Of a stretch of DNA of 64,000 nt, positions 1 to 10,700 are shown one piece after another. Below the pieces are notes generated by a model that saw only the letters and a list, made by a program, of their open reading frames with translations, was not told the DNA's origin and did no database searches. Made by a program: the position numbers and the translations under genes. Origin of the DNA: Ignavibacteriota bacterium (GTDB taxonomy: Bacteria > Bacteroidota > Ignavibacteria > Tepidaquicellales > Tepidaquicellaceae); contig JACREY010000003.1 of assembly GCA_016218085.1 (NCBI GenBank), positions 1-64,000 of the forward strand, written 5' to 3'. Each line of letters begins with the position of its first letter. Position 1 is the stretch's first letter.

Positions 1-60
1 CCACGGATTTAGGGCTTGTGTGATAATTAATAAATTACCCCACCGTTTACAAGGCTGTGA

Positions 61-197
61 GATTATTCGAATTTGTAAATCCCGCAGGGATGAAATTATT
101 ATAGAAAATTGATAAATGAATAGAAATCAAACCCTGAAAGGGTGACATTGCAGTAATAATCCCCGTGTCGGAGAGTCTCCTAATCGGTGGACTCTCG
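61..197. repeat. dispersed repeat, copy A
   Basis: This copy is almost identical over about 120 bases to a second copy at 422-596. Both carry two short inverted repeats, CCCGCAGGG (CCCGTAGGG in copy B) and CCCTGAAAGGG, about 40 bases apart, followed by 'CCCCGTGTCGG'. Phrases of this kind recur between genes in Bacteroidota and related genomes and are non-coding. Function is unknown; a REP-like or structured element is an inference. Confidence 0.8.
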
Positions 198-421
198 AAA
201 GAATAATCAAAGCAAACAATAAATGGCTCTAAAAAAATCAAGATACGACAAAGATGTATTTTATTTTTTCACGTTAACTTGTTTTAAGTGGCTAAATTTA
301 TTTGAAATTAGAAATCTATAAGACCATATTTAAACTTTCGGATGATTATAGAAAATAAACACATTCGAGATTTCTCGGGAGTCCCCTAAAGAGCAGGGAG
401 ACTCCCCGAAACACACAGTGT

Positions 422-596
422 GATTATTCGAATTTGTAAATCCCGTAGGGATGAAATTATTATAGAAAGTTCATAAATGTATAGAAATCAAACCCTGAAA
501 GGGTGACATTGCTGTAATAATCCCCGTGTCGGAAAGTCTCTCTCCGCCGTGGTCGAAGACTCACCGTGGTGAGCGGATTCCTAATCGGAGGACTCC
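422..596. repeat. dispersed repeat, copy B
   Basis: Second copy of the element at 61-197, with scattered point differences. Towards its end, after 'GTCGG', it has roughly 40 extra bases absent from copy A. The extra piece contains the hairpin CTCACC-GT-GGTGAG and is bounded by TCCGC ... GCGGA. It looks like a small nested insertion or a deletion in copy A. Confidence 0.75.
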
Positions 597-758
597 CATA
601 AAAATAATTCCCTTCCCTTTCTTTCCCCCTGCAGTTTTTTTATACTCAAAAATTAGTATGGATTGAAACGAAAATCTATATTAAATTACGCAGTTACCAG
701 GTAAAAGAAAGAACTTTTTAAAAATATAAAAAAGCTTCTATCAAAGAGAGGAAAATTT

Positions 759-1391
759 ATGAAGTACATTTTATACCTGCTTATCCTTATGATTCCGTTA
801 ACTGCTTGTAAAAAAACTCCAAAACTTTCTGTAAAAAAAGAATTAAAAAACACTACAACTGCTGCGTTTGAAGTTGATTCTACAGGCGTTCCTGTTGACC
901 CGAATATTAATTACTTCCCGCTTGAGCTTGACTCGGCAAAAGTACCGTTTTTCTCAAAAATGCTCTTTGCAATGTATGAGCCTGTTTTATATGACTGCAA
1001 AATGGACAAGGAATCTTACAGGTTCCTGTGGCTGCGAACAGTGAAAAATCCGGTGGCAATCAGACTGGAAAAAATTAAAGATACTGTTATAATGTATATC
1101 AAGGTTACAACCGGGCAGGGCGGAGTGGCGCCGGGCAGGCTTAAAGTCAGCGATTCAAAAGTGCTAACTGCAAAAGAGTGGAATGAGTTTTCGGAACTGA
1201 TTAAGCAGTGTGACTTCTGGAATATGCCCGCTCTCGATAATGAAAAAAAGATTTCCGGCGAACAGTGGATTATGGAAGGATATAAAAAAGATGACTATAA
1301 CCTGACCGAAATATGGAATCCCGAACTGGACGATGCTTTGAGAAAAGCGTGTGAGTACCTGCTTAATGTTAGCGGCGTACCGACTAATTGA
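759..1391 (+). CDS. hypothetical lipoprotein
   Basis: A 210-residue protein of unknown function. The N-terminus has a short hydrophobic segment ending in the lipobox LTAC (Cys17), so it should be a lipid-anchored periplasmic or outer-membrane protein. The mature part is Lys-rich at first and then a soluble domain with several Trp and Tyr residues; I recognise no catalytic motif. The ATG is preceded by AGAGAGGA about six bases upstream, which fixes the start. It stands alone: 130 bases separate it from the oxidoreductase gene, with an imperfect long hairpin (AAAGGCTGACTCA near 1414 against TGAGCCTGCCTTT near 1494) that may end transcription. Coding is secure; the role is unknown. Confidence 0.8.
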   Translation: MKYILYLLILMIPLTACKKTPKLSVKKELKNTTTAAFEVDSTGVPVDPNINYFPLELDSAKVPFFSKMLFAMYEPVLYDCKMDKESYRFLWLRTVKNPVAIRLEKIKDTVIMYIKVTTGQGGVAPGRLKVSDSKVLTAKEWNEFSELIKQCDFWNMPALDNEKKISGEQWIMEGYKKDDYNLTEIWNPELDDALRKACEYLLNVSGVPTN

Positions 1392-1520
1392 TTTTTAAGT
1401 TTGATTTTTATAAAAGGCTGACTCATTTTTTAAGTATTGAATTTATGTCTGTTACTACAAGAATGCTGTGATGTAAATTAAATGCTTAATTCCTGAGCCT
1501 GCCTTTTTTTTAAATACTTT

Positions 1521-3020
1521 ATGCCAAAAAAAGTAATAATCATAGGCGCCGGTATCGCCGGACTTTCAGCAGGATGCTATCTGCAAATGAACGGATACGA
1601 TACTGAAATTTTTGAAATGCATTCCCTGCCGGGCGGCCTGTGCACTTCCTGGAGCCGCTCCGGATATACATTCGACGGTTGCCTCCACTGGGTGGTCGGC
1701 TCTACCCCGTCCGATAACCTCTTTAATCTCTGGAATGAATTAATCGATATGAAAAAAATCGAATGGGTGGAATTCGATTACCATTCCGTGTACAGCGATT
1801 CTGACGGAAAAACTATTACCTTCTATAATGATATCGAAAAACTTAAAAAGGAACTGCTCGAAAAAGCTCCCGAAGATAAGGTTACATTGAACGGTTTCCT
1901 TAAAGCCGTAAAGAAATTCTCCAAGTTTTCTGCTCCGTCCGATAAAGCCCCTGAAACATCAGGATTCTGGGACGGGATTAAAATGTTTTCCAAAATACTG
2001 CCTTATATCAGCCGGTATAAAAAATGGATTAATCTGTCCATTAACGAATTTGCCGGCTTTCTCAGAAATGATGCGTTAAGAAAATCTTTTTCGGTTCATC
2101 CGGTTGAGGATATGTCCGCTTTCTTTATTGTTATGATGCATGCCTGGATGAATAAAAAGAGCGCCGGTTACCCTTTAGGCGGCTCGCTTAAATTTTCACA
2201 ACTGATTGAAAAAAAATATCTTGAACTCGGCGGCAGGATTAACTACAGGCAGAAAGTAACAAAAATTAATGTAAAAAATAAAACTGCCTGCGGAATACAA
2301 ACCGAAAGCGGAGATGAACATAAAGCCGATATAGTGATTTCTGCAGCAGACGGGCATTATACAATTTATAAAATGCTCGAAGGCAACTTCAAAGATAAAA
2401 AAACTGATAAAATCTATAAGTCATTTGAAACATTCCCGTCTTACGTACAGGTATCGCTTGGCGTGAATCACGATTTTTCCGGAATCCCCCATATGCTAAA
2501 ATTCCCTCTCGGTAAGAAGCTTAAGCTGGATGAAGAAACGGAATATGACAATATGTTCGTAAGAATATTCAACTTCGACAGAACTATGGCCCCCCCGGGT
2601 AAAACATCTATGTACACTCTGTTTGCAACCAGGAATTCTTCTTATTGGGAATACCTCAGGAAAAATGACAAGGTCAGATACCAGTCGGAAAAAGACAGAA
2701 TCGCAGGTGAAGTTATCGAAGCCATCGATAAAAAAATCGGAAATGTGAAAGCAAATGTGGAAGAAATCGATGTATCCACTCCTGCAACAGTTATCCGCTA
2801 TACAAATAACTGGAAAGGAAGCTATGAAGGCTGGATACCGTCCGGTCAAACAGGTATTATGGGCCTGAAAAAAACAATAAAAGGACTGGAAAATTTTTAT
2901 ATGATTGGACAGTGGATTGAAGTCGGAGGCGGTGTGCCCTCTGCATTGATGTCGGGAAGAAATGTTACACAGATAATTTGTAAAAAAGACAAAAGAAAAT
3001 TTTCAACAACACATTATTAA
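1521..3020 (+). CDS. FAD-dependent phytoene desaturase/CrtISO-like oxidoreductase
   Basis: A 499-residue flavoprotein of the amine-oxidase/phytoene-desaturase superfamily. The N-terminal Rossmann fold is clear: GAGIAG at residues 9-14 within 'VIIIGAGIAGLSAG', followed by an acidic residue at the end of beta-2 and the downstream 'GGLCTSW' stretch typical of CrtI/CrtISO proteins. The C-terminal FAD-binding segment 'GQWIEVGGGVPSALMSGR' is also present. Full family length. Members desaturate or isomerise carotenoids, or act on other isoprenoid or sterol-like lipids; the substrate here cannot be told, and no carotenoid genes are nearby. The amino acid permease gene follows after 18 bases, so the two may be co-transcribed. 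The ATG lies 20 bases after a T-rich run and has no strong ribosome site. Confidence 0.85.
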   Translation: MPKKVIIIGAGIAGLSAGCYLQMNGYDTEIFEMHSLPGGLCTSWSRSGYTFDGCLHWVVGSTPSDNLFNLWNELIDMKKIEWVEFDYHSVYSDSDGKTITFYNDIEKLKKELLEKAPEDKVTLNGFLKAVKKFSKFSAPSDKAPETSGFWDGIKMFSKILPYISRYKKWINLSINEFAGFLRNDALRKSFSVHPVEDMSAFFIVMMHAWMNKKSAGYPLGGSLKFSQLIEKKYLELGGRINYRQKVTKINVKNKTACGIQTESGDEHKADIVISAADGHYTIYKMLEGNFKDKKTDKIYKSFETFPSYVQVSLGVNHDFSGIPHMLKFPLGKKLKLDEETEYDNMFVRIFNFDRTMAPPGKTSMYTLFATRNSSYWEYLRKNDKVRYQSEKDRIAGEVIEAIDKKIGNVKANVEEIDVSTPATVIRYTNNWKGSYEGWIPSGQTGIMGLKKTIKGLENFYMIGQWIEVGGGVPSALMSGRNVTQIICKKDKRKFSTTHY

Positions 3021-3038
3021 ATAAAAAAGGATATATTT

Positions 3039-4541
3039 ATGAATCAATTCTTCGCTCGAAAACCTCTGAGCCTCCTCCTCGAAGAGATGAAAGGTGAAAA
3101 CCGGCTTAGACGAATACTCGGCCCGGTAACGCTTACCAGTCTTGGCGTCGGCGCTATCATCGGAACAGGCATTTTCGTTCTGACGGGTATTGCCGCTCAC
3201 GATAAATCAGGTCCTGCAATAATTCTTTCCTTCGTCGCTGCAGGGATTGCCTGCGTTTTTGCGGCTCTCTGCTATGCTGAATTCGCATCGATGGTTCCTG
3301 TCGCCGGCTCTGCATATACATATGCTTATGCCACGATGGGAGAATTTTTTGCATGGATAATCGGATGGGATTTAATTCTCGAATATGCGGTCGGCTCTGC
3401 TACTGTTGCACACGGATGGTCGCATTACTTTCAGGATTTCATCGGTATATTCGGCTTGAAGATTCCGCTGATATTCCGAAAGGCGCCGATGGACTTTGAC
3501 CCCGCACTCGGCCATTTCGTTGCTACGGGGTCATATTTCGATTTGCCTGCAATCATTATCACAATAATAATTACTTTTATACTTATAAAAGGTATTCAGG
3601 AAAGTGCTAATTTTAACGCAACTATGGTCGGTATAAAAGTCGCTATAGTTCTGCTTGTTATTGGCGTTGGAATATTTTTCATTAATCCTGATAACTGGTC
3701 AAACTTTGCTCCTTTCGGATACGGCGGACTTACTTTCTTCGGAAAAACCGTATGGGGACAGGAAGCTATGGATGGCGCTCCGCTTGGAATGCTTGCAGGC
3801 GCTGCAATGATATTCTTTGCGTATATCGGATTCGACTCCGTATCCACTCACGCTGAAGAAGCTAAAAACCCAAGAAAAGACGTTCCTATCGGAATAATAG
3901 CATCACTTTTAATTTGTACAGTTCTTTATATTCTTGTTGCGGGAGTCCTGACAGGAATGGTTCCCTATAACCAGATTAATATCGATGCACCGGTTTCCGA
4001 TGCATTCAATAAAGTCGGACTGACCTGGGCACAGTTTGTAATTTCGCTTGGAGCACTGGCAGGTATCACTTCTGTATTGCTTGTTATGATGCTCAGCCAG
4101 CCGAGAGTTATGCTGGCTATGGCAAGAGACGGACTCGTTCCCCCAAGCGTCTTCGGGGCAATTCACGAAAAATTCAGAACACCCTGGAAGTCCACAATTA
4201 TAACAGGAATATTCGTAGGAATTCTGGCGGGCTTTCTTCCTCTTAGAGTACTTGCAGAACTCGTAAATATCGGTACTCTCTTTGCATTTGTCGTTGTCTG
4301 CACTGCGGTTTTAATAATGCGCAGAAAACATCCTGAAGCGGAAAGACCTTTTAAAGCGCCTTTTTTCCCGCTTACACCTATACTCGGTATTATTACTTGC
4401 TCAGTGCTTATGTTTTCACTCCCGCTTGAAAACTGGTATCGCCTCTTCGGGTGGCTTGCAATTGGTATGCTGATTTATTTCTTCTACGGCAGAAAACACA
4501 GCGTTATGCATAAAATGATTCAAAGCGGAGAAATAAAATAA
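3039..4541 (+). CDS. APC family amino acid permease
   Basis: A 500-residue inner-membrane transporter of the amino acid-polyamine-organocation superfamily, close to the YfnA/cationic amino acid transporter branch. About twelve hydrophobic segments can be traced. The first contains 'GVGAIIGTGIFVLTG', the unwound substrate-binding helix signature, and 'FFAYIGFDSVSTHAEEAKNP' is the conserved helix 6 segment of the family. It should import amino acids by proton symport or exchange; the substrate is not predictable. The ATG has the ribosome site AAAAAGGA ten bases upstream. A strong terminator follows at 4562-4594. Confidence 0.92.
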   Translation: MNQFFARKPLSLLLEEMKGENRLRRILGPVTLTSLGVGAIIGTGIFVLTGIAAHDKSGPAIILSFVAAGIACVFAALCYAEFASMVPVAGSAYTYAYATMGEFFAWIIGWDLILEYAVGSATVAHGWSHYFQDFIGIFGLKIPLIFRKAPMDFDPALGHFVATGSYFDLPAIIITIIITFILIKGIQESANFNATMVGIKVAIVLLVIGVGIFFINPDNWSNFAPFGYGGLTFFGKTVWGQEAMDGAPLGMLAGAAMIFFAYIGFDSVSTHAEEAKNPRKDVPIGIIASLLICTVLYILVAGVLTGMVPYNQINIDAPVSDAFNKVGLTWAQFVISLGALAGITSVLLVMMLSQPRVMLAMARDGLVPPSVFGAIHEKFRTPWKSTIITGIFVGILAGFLPLRVLAELVNIGTLFAFVVVCTAVLIMRRKHPEAERPFKAPFFPLTPILGIITCSVLMFSLPLENWYRLFGWLAIGMLIYFFYGRKHSVMHKMIQSGEIK

Positions 4542-4561
4542 TTTCAACTCGGAATAATAAA

Positions 4562-4594
4562 AAAACGCTCTCATTAATTATATGAGAGCGTTTT
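4562..4594 (+). terminator. rho-independent terminator after the APC permease gene
   Basis: Perfect 13-bp inverted repeat AAAACGCTCTCAT / ATGAGAGCGTTTT with a 7-base loop, 20 bases after the permease stop codon and ending in a T-run. Confidence 0.9.
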
Positions 4595-4723
4595 CTGTTT
4601 ATGACAGGAACAGGATTCCACTTTTTGAGTATAAAAAAGTGAACACCTTATTTTATTATATAATAAAACATTAATTTTGCATATTTTAAACAGTACATTT
4701 CAAATAACTAATTTTTTTTAATT

Positions 4724-7700
4724 ATGAGAACTAATATCTTTGCCCTCGCATTTCTTTTTTTTGCATTATCAGTTCTGCCTATAAATTACAGCCATGCTGT
4801 TGAAAATAAAGATAGTAAATCACCCGTTTTCCTTCAGGACTATGATAAAGATTGGAAAACAGTTGATTCACTTGTAAACTACGGATTGCCGAAATCCGCT
4901 CTGGAGATTGTGCTGAAAATTTATGAACAGGCAAAAAATGAAAATAATGCTCCGAATTTCGTAAAGGCTGTCATATACAAAGCAAAACTGAATCTTAACA
5001 CAAAAGAGGATTCCTATGAACAGAACATAAAGGATATTACGGAAGAAATGAACTCCGCATCCTTCCCTGTCAAACCGGTTCTGCAGTCAATGCTCGCTGA
5101 AATGTACTGGACTTATTACCAGCAGAACAGGTATAAAATTCTCGACAGGTCAAAAACCACAGGATTCGAACAGAATGATATTAAAACGTGGGATTTGAGC
5201 AAGTTCGTCGAAAAAGTTATTTTTTATTACAGGGAATCCCTCACCGATTCCTGGAATCTGCAGAATACAAAAATCGATTTGTATGATGAAATTCTGAACG
5301 ATTATAAAAATAATAAATATATACCCAACGGAAGAGTATTCAGACCGACACTTTACGACTTTCTCGTTCACCGCGCAATTGACTTTTTTATGAATAAGGA
5401 ATCAGACCTTACTAGACCGGCCGATGAATTTAATCTTAATGACCCTGCCTTCTTCTCGAATGCGGAAGATTTTGTAAAATACGAAATTAAAACAAGTGAT
5501 AAGAGTTCTTTTAAATATTACGCTTCTACCCTGCTTCAGGAAGCATTGAAATTCCATATAAGTGATAATAATACTGATGCACTTGTCGAGCTTGACCTGA
5601 AAAGATTTACATACTTAATTACATACTCCGGAAATGATGACAGGTATAATCTCTATATGAAAGCTCTTGATGATATGGAGCAGAAATATTCATCAAATCC
5701 CGTCTCCGTAAAAGTTGCTTATTACAAGGCAAATTATATTTATTCGAGAAGTTTGAAATATGACCCGGGTAAATCCGAAGAATATAAATGGGATGCAAAA
5801 ACAGCTTATGAAATCTGTGAAAATGCAATCAAAAAATTCCCGGAATCCGACGGTGCTACGAACTGCAAAAGCCTGCAGTTAAGCATTCTTAACAAAAACC
5901 TCTCTCTCGAAGTGGAAAGCATAAACCTCCCGGGAAAGGATTTTAAATGCCTCGTGTCTTATAAAAATGTAAGTACACTTTACTTCAGAATTATTAAAAC
6001 ATCGCAAAACGATATTAAGGATATACTCTCCGGACTTGAAAATAATTACGGATATGCAACCGATAAATTAAATGAAGCGCTCATAGAATATTATTCACAA
6101 AAAACCCCTGTGGAAAAATTTTCTATAAACCTGCCGAATGACAATGATTTTCAATCACACAAAACAGAAACAAAGATTTCAAAACTTGGTTTTGGCGAAT
6201 ACATCATAATTGCAGGTACAAATGAAAATCTTAGCTATGAAAAAAACGGCGTCGCGTACTGCTTCTCTACCGTGTCAAACATAAGCTACTTTAACCGCAA
6301 TATGCCAAACGGCTCAATGGAATTCTATGTTATGAACAGGCTCACAGGCGAACCTTTGAACAACGTGGACGTGACTATGTTCCTTCAGCACTATAATCCC
6401 GATAACTACAGGTACGAATATAAGAAAGAAAAAACATTTAAAACCAACAGTGAAGGATTTTTTATTATTAAAACTCCTAAGGATTATATTACTTATTATC
6501 TCGAATTTGAAAAAGATGACGATTATCTGAACTCCGCTCTTACAGGCAGGGATTTTCTTAATACATATTATATGAACGGATTGTTCTATCAGTCCGATAC
6601 AAGGTATGATGAAAATAATTCCCAGCCGTACACGCACGTGTATTTCTTCACGGATCGTGCTATCTACCGTCCCGGCCAGACTGTCTTTTTCAAAGGGATT
6701 GTGCTTGAATCCAAAGGTAAGGAAAATAAAGTTTTACCGGGATTCAATGTAACCGTAACTTTTAAAGATGTAAACTATAAGGATATTTCAACGCTCAGCC
6801 TGGCAAGTAACGAGTTCGGAACGTTTAACGGCTCTTTCACTGCACCGACAGGCGTTATGAACGGACAGTTGCACATTATCGCGGAAAACTACGGCTCTAT
6901 TCCCGTTCAGGTCGAAGACTATAAAAGACCTAAGTTTGAAGTTAAGTTCGACCCCGTTAAAGGCAGCTACAGGCTCGGCGATATTGTGGAAGTAAAAGGA
7001 AATGCAAAATCATTCTCCGGCGCAAATGTGGATAACGCAAAAGTAAAATACAGAATCGTTAGAAAAGCTAACTTTCCATACTGGTGGTTTTACTGGTACG
7101 GATACTATCCTTCATCACCCGAAGTTGAAGTTTTAAACGGTACAACTGTAACAAATGAAAACGGTGAATTCGAAATTAAATTTAATGCCGTTCCGGATAA
7201 ATCAGTCCCGAAAGAATCAAAACCTTATTTCACTTATAAGGTAATGGCTGATATCACCGATATCAACGGAGAAACCAGAAGCGGAATCAAAAACATTTCC
7301 GTCGGTTATAACTCGCTGATTATCGGTGTTGAGATTCCGCAGTATCTCGATAAGAACGACAAATCTGATTTTAAATTAACAACTACAAACCTGAACGGTG
7401 AATTCGAACCCGCCGAAGGCAATATCACGATTTATAAACTGAAAGGACCTGATAAAGTCCTCAAGAGCTCATTCTGGGGCAAGCCCGATAAATATCTTTA
7501 TTCAAAAGAAGAATACAATAGACTCTTTCCCGATTTCGAATACGGTGAAGAAAATAATTTTCATAAATGGGAAAAAGAATTTAAAGTTAATGAATTCGGA
7601 TTTAATACGGCCGTTGATTCCATACTTCACATCACAAACCTTAACCAGTGGAACCAGGGACTCTATCTCGCTGAAATGACTTCAAAAGATAAGTACGGAG

Positions 7701-10700
7701 AAGAAGTAAAAGAGCAGTTCTACTTCACTGCGTTCAGCACCGGTGAAAAAACTCTGCCCTATATGACAAGCGACTGGTTTAATGTTACAAGGGAAAAAGC
7801 CGAGCCCGGCGACTATGCTTCATTCATCGCAGGTACGGGAGAAAATGCAAAAATACTTTACGAAATTGAACAGAACGGAAAAATTATTGAGAAGCAGTGG
7901 TTAAACCTCAGGAATGAACAAAGATATTTCACAATTCCAATCAAGGAAGAATACCGGGGTAATGTTTTTATTCATTACACATTCATTTCGAATAATAGGG
8001 GGTACATTCATCAGAATATTATCGAAGTGCCGTATACAAATAAAATGCTCGACATTAAATTTGAAACTTTCAGGGATAAACTGACCGCCGGTGAAAATGA
8101 AGAGTGGCGGCTCAGACTCAGCGGCAAGTACGGCGATAAAGTTGCCGCTGAAATGGTAGCTACTCTTTACGATGCTTCACTTGATGCATTCAAGCCGAAT
8201 AACTGGGGACTCAGTCTGTACTATCCCTATTCAAGCAGGATTTACTGGACAACGGGAGGTAACTTCGAGGCAAATACAGGTTTTGTATATTCGAAAGAAT
8301 GGAATGAGTATTATTATCCGGTTTATTATTATTATGACTATCTCAATTGGTTTGGTTATCCCAGCGCTACAAATTATTATTATGGCTATATGGATTATAT
8401 GCAGATGCCTGTTTCTAACCAGCCCTACTTATTTACTACCGACGGGCTGAAATCAATGGATGAAGAAAGGTCCGGAAGGATTTCCGATGTCTCTTTCAAA
8501 AAAGATTACGCAAAAGAAAAATCAAAGGACGAAGGATATTCCGAAACTGAAAAAGTTGCCGAAGAAAAAGTTATAGACCAGAAAAATGGGAAAGGTGATG
8601 ATTTAAGAGGCGGGAGATTGGATAATCAACCCGGCGAAATCACCGGCGTTACCGCAAGAAAAAATTTTAGTGAAACAGCATTCTTCTATCCCGAACTCCG
8701 CACCGATGAAAACGGCGAAATCATTGTCAAATTCCAGGTGCCCGAAGCGCTTACAAAATGGAAAATGCTCGGCTTTGCCCATACAAAAGATTTGAAAATC
8801 GGATTCGCAACAAACCAGCTCGTCACTCAAAAAGAACTGATGGTAGTCCCGAATCCTCCGCGCTACTTCCGCGAAAGTGATAAAATTACTTTCAGCGCAA
8901 AAATTACAAACCTGTCCGAAAAAGATTTAACAGGCAATGCCCAGCTCGAACTTTTCGATGCTTTCACAATGAAACCCGTTGACAACTGGCTCGGCAATAA
9001 GCAGAAAGTTATTTCATTCGATACTAAAAAAGGGCTCAGCACTTCCGTAAGCTGGACTCTCGATATTCCTTTCGGACTCGATGCCGTTACTTACAGAATT
9101 GTGGCTAAAGCAGATAACTTCTCCGACGGAGAAGAGAATACCCTGCCTGTGCTTACAAACAGAATGCTCGTAACCGAAACTATGCCTCTTCCCGTCAGGT
9201 CAAACCAGACAAAGAATTTCACGATGGATAAAATGGTGAATAATAAATCAACAACGCTGACTAATTATAAACTGACTCTTGAATTCACTTCCAATCCCGC
9301 CTGGTATGCGGTTCAGGCTCTGCCATACCTGATGGAGTATCCCTGGGAATGCGCGGAAAATGTATTTGCAAGAATATATGCCAACAGCATCGCAACTCAC
9401 ATTGCTAACAGCAACCCGAAAATAAAACAGGTATTCGATACCTGGTCGAAATATGAACCTAATGCCCTGCTATCGAACCTCGAGAAAAATGAAGAACTTA
9501 AATCAGTAATGCTCGAAGAAACTCCCTGGGTGAACGAAGCTAAGGATGAAAGCGAAAGAAAAAGAAGAATCGGTGTGCTCTTCGATATCAGAAGGATGAC
9601 AAGAGAACTCGATAAATCAGTCGATAAACTTGTCAAAATGCAGTACTCGAACGGCGGTTGGCCCTGGTTCGACGGTATGCCCGAAGACAGGTATATGACA
9701 CAGTATATCATAGAAGGATTAGGACACCTCGACCACCTCGGCGTTACTAATATCCGCAATGATTACCGTATATGGGAAATGGTTACTAAAGGAATCCGCT
9801 ATATGGACTATATGAATAAAAAAGATTATGATTACCTTGTGGAACAGGCAAAGGAAGGCAGGATAAAATTATCGGATAACCACCTCTGGCAGATTAATAT
9901 TAGCTATCTCTATACCAGAAGCTACTTTAATGATATACCGATTCCCGATGAAAACAAGGAAGCATTCGAATATTTCAAAGGACAGGCTGAAAAATACTGG
10001 CTCGAAAACAACCGCCATCTGCAGGGTATGATTGCACTCGGCCTGCACAGGTACGGCAGCACATCAGTTCCGGCTATGATTGTAAAATCTATGAACGAAA
10101 ATGCAATCCGGCACGAAGAACTCGGAATGTACTGGAAAGATAATGAAAGCGGCTGGTACTGGTATCAGGCTCCTATCGAAACTCAGGCTCTGCTTATCGA
10201 AGTCTATGATGAAGTTGCAAAAGATAAAGTTGCAGTTGATGACCTTAAAGTCTGGCTGCTCAAACAAAAGCAGACACAGAACTGGCAGACAACCAAATCC
10301 ACTGCCGAAGCCTGCTATGCCCTGCTCCTGAAAGGCACAGACTGGCTCGCATCCGAAGTCCTCGTGGATATCACTGTCGGCAGTCAGAAAATTGACCCGA
10401 AAAACATTCCCGACGTGAAGGTCGAAGCGGGCACGGGATATTTCAAAACAAACTGGTACTACGATGAAATCAAACCCGAAATGGGAAATGTTACGGTCTC
10501 CAAAAAAGATGAAGGCGTAAGCTGGGGAGCGCTCTACTGGCAGTATTTTGAACAGCTCGATAAAATTACAAAAGCGGAAACCCCGCTCAAACTCGATAAA
10601 AAACTCTTCCTGCAGGAAAATACTTCCACGGGACCGGTGATTACACCTATTACCGATAATACTCAACTCAAAGTCGGCGACCTTGTCAAAGTCAGAATCG

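Larger units (their letters stand above)
1..758. other. gene-free region with dispersed repeats
   Basis: No convincing coding region lies in the first 758 bases. The stretch holds two copies of a dispersed repeat (listed separately). Between them, around 374-410, is a short inverted repeat of the form TCGGGAGTC ... GACTCCCCGA that could fold as a hairpin. The last 130 bases before the first gene are AT-rich and probably hold its promoter, but I cannot pick out a clear -33/-7 pair. A 64-residue reading frame on the minus strand across the first repeat copy is best read as chance coding inside the repeat. Confidence 0.7.

Noticed and set aside
47-241. 64-residue ORF on the minus strand
   Set aside because: It lies across repeat copy A and reads repeat sequence; no ribosome site or protein-like composition.
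61-596. Repeats as a CRISPR array
   Set aside because: Only two units, too long (over 120 bases) and too far apart for repeat-spacer order.
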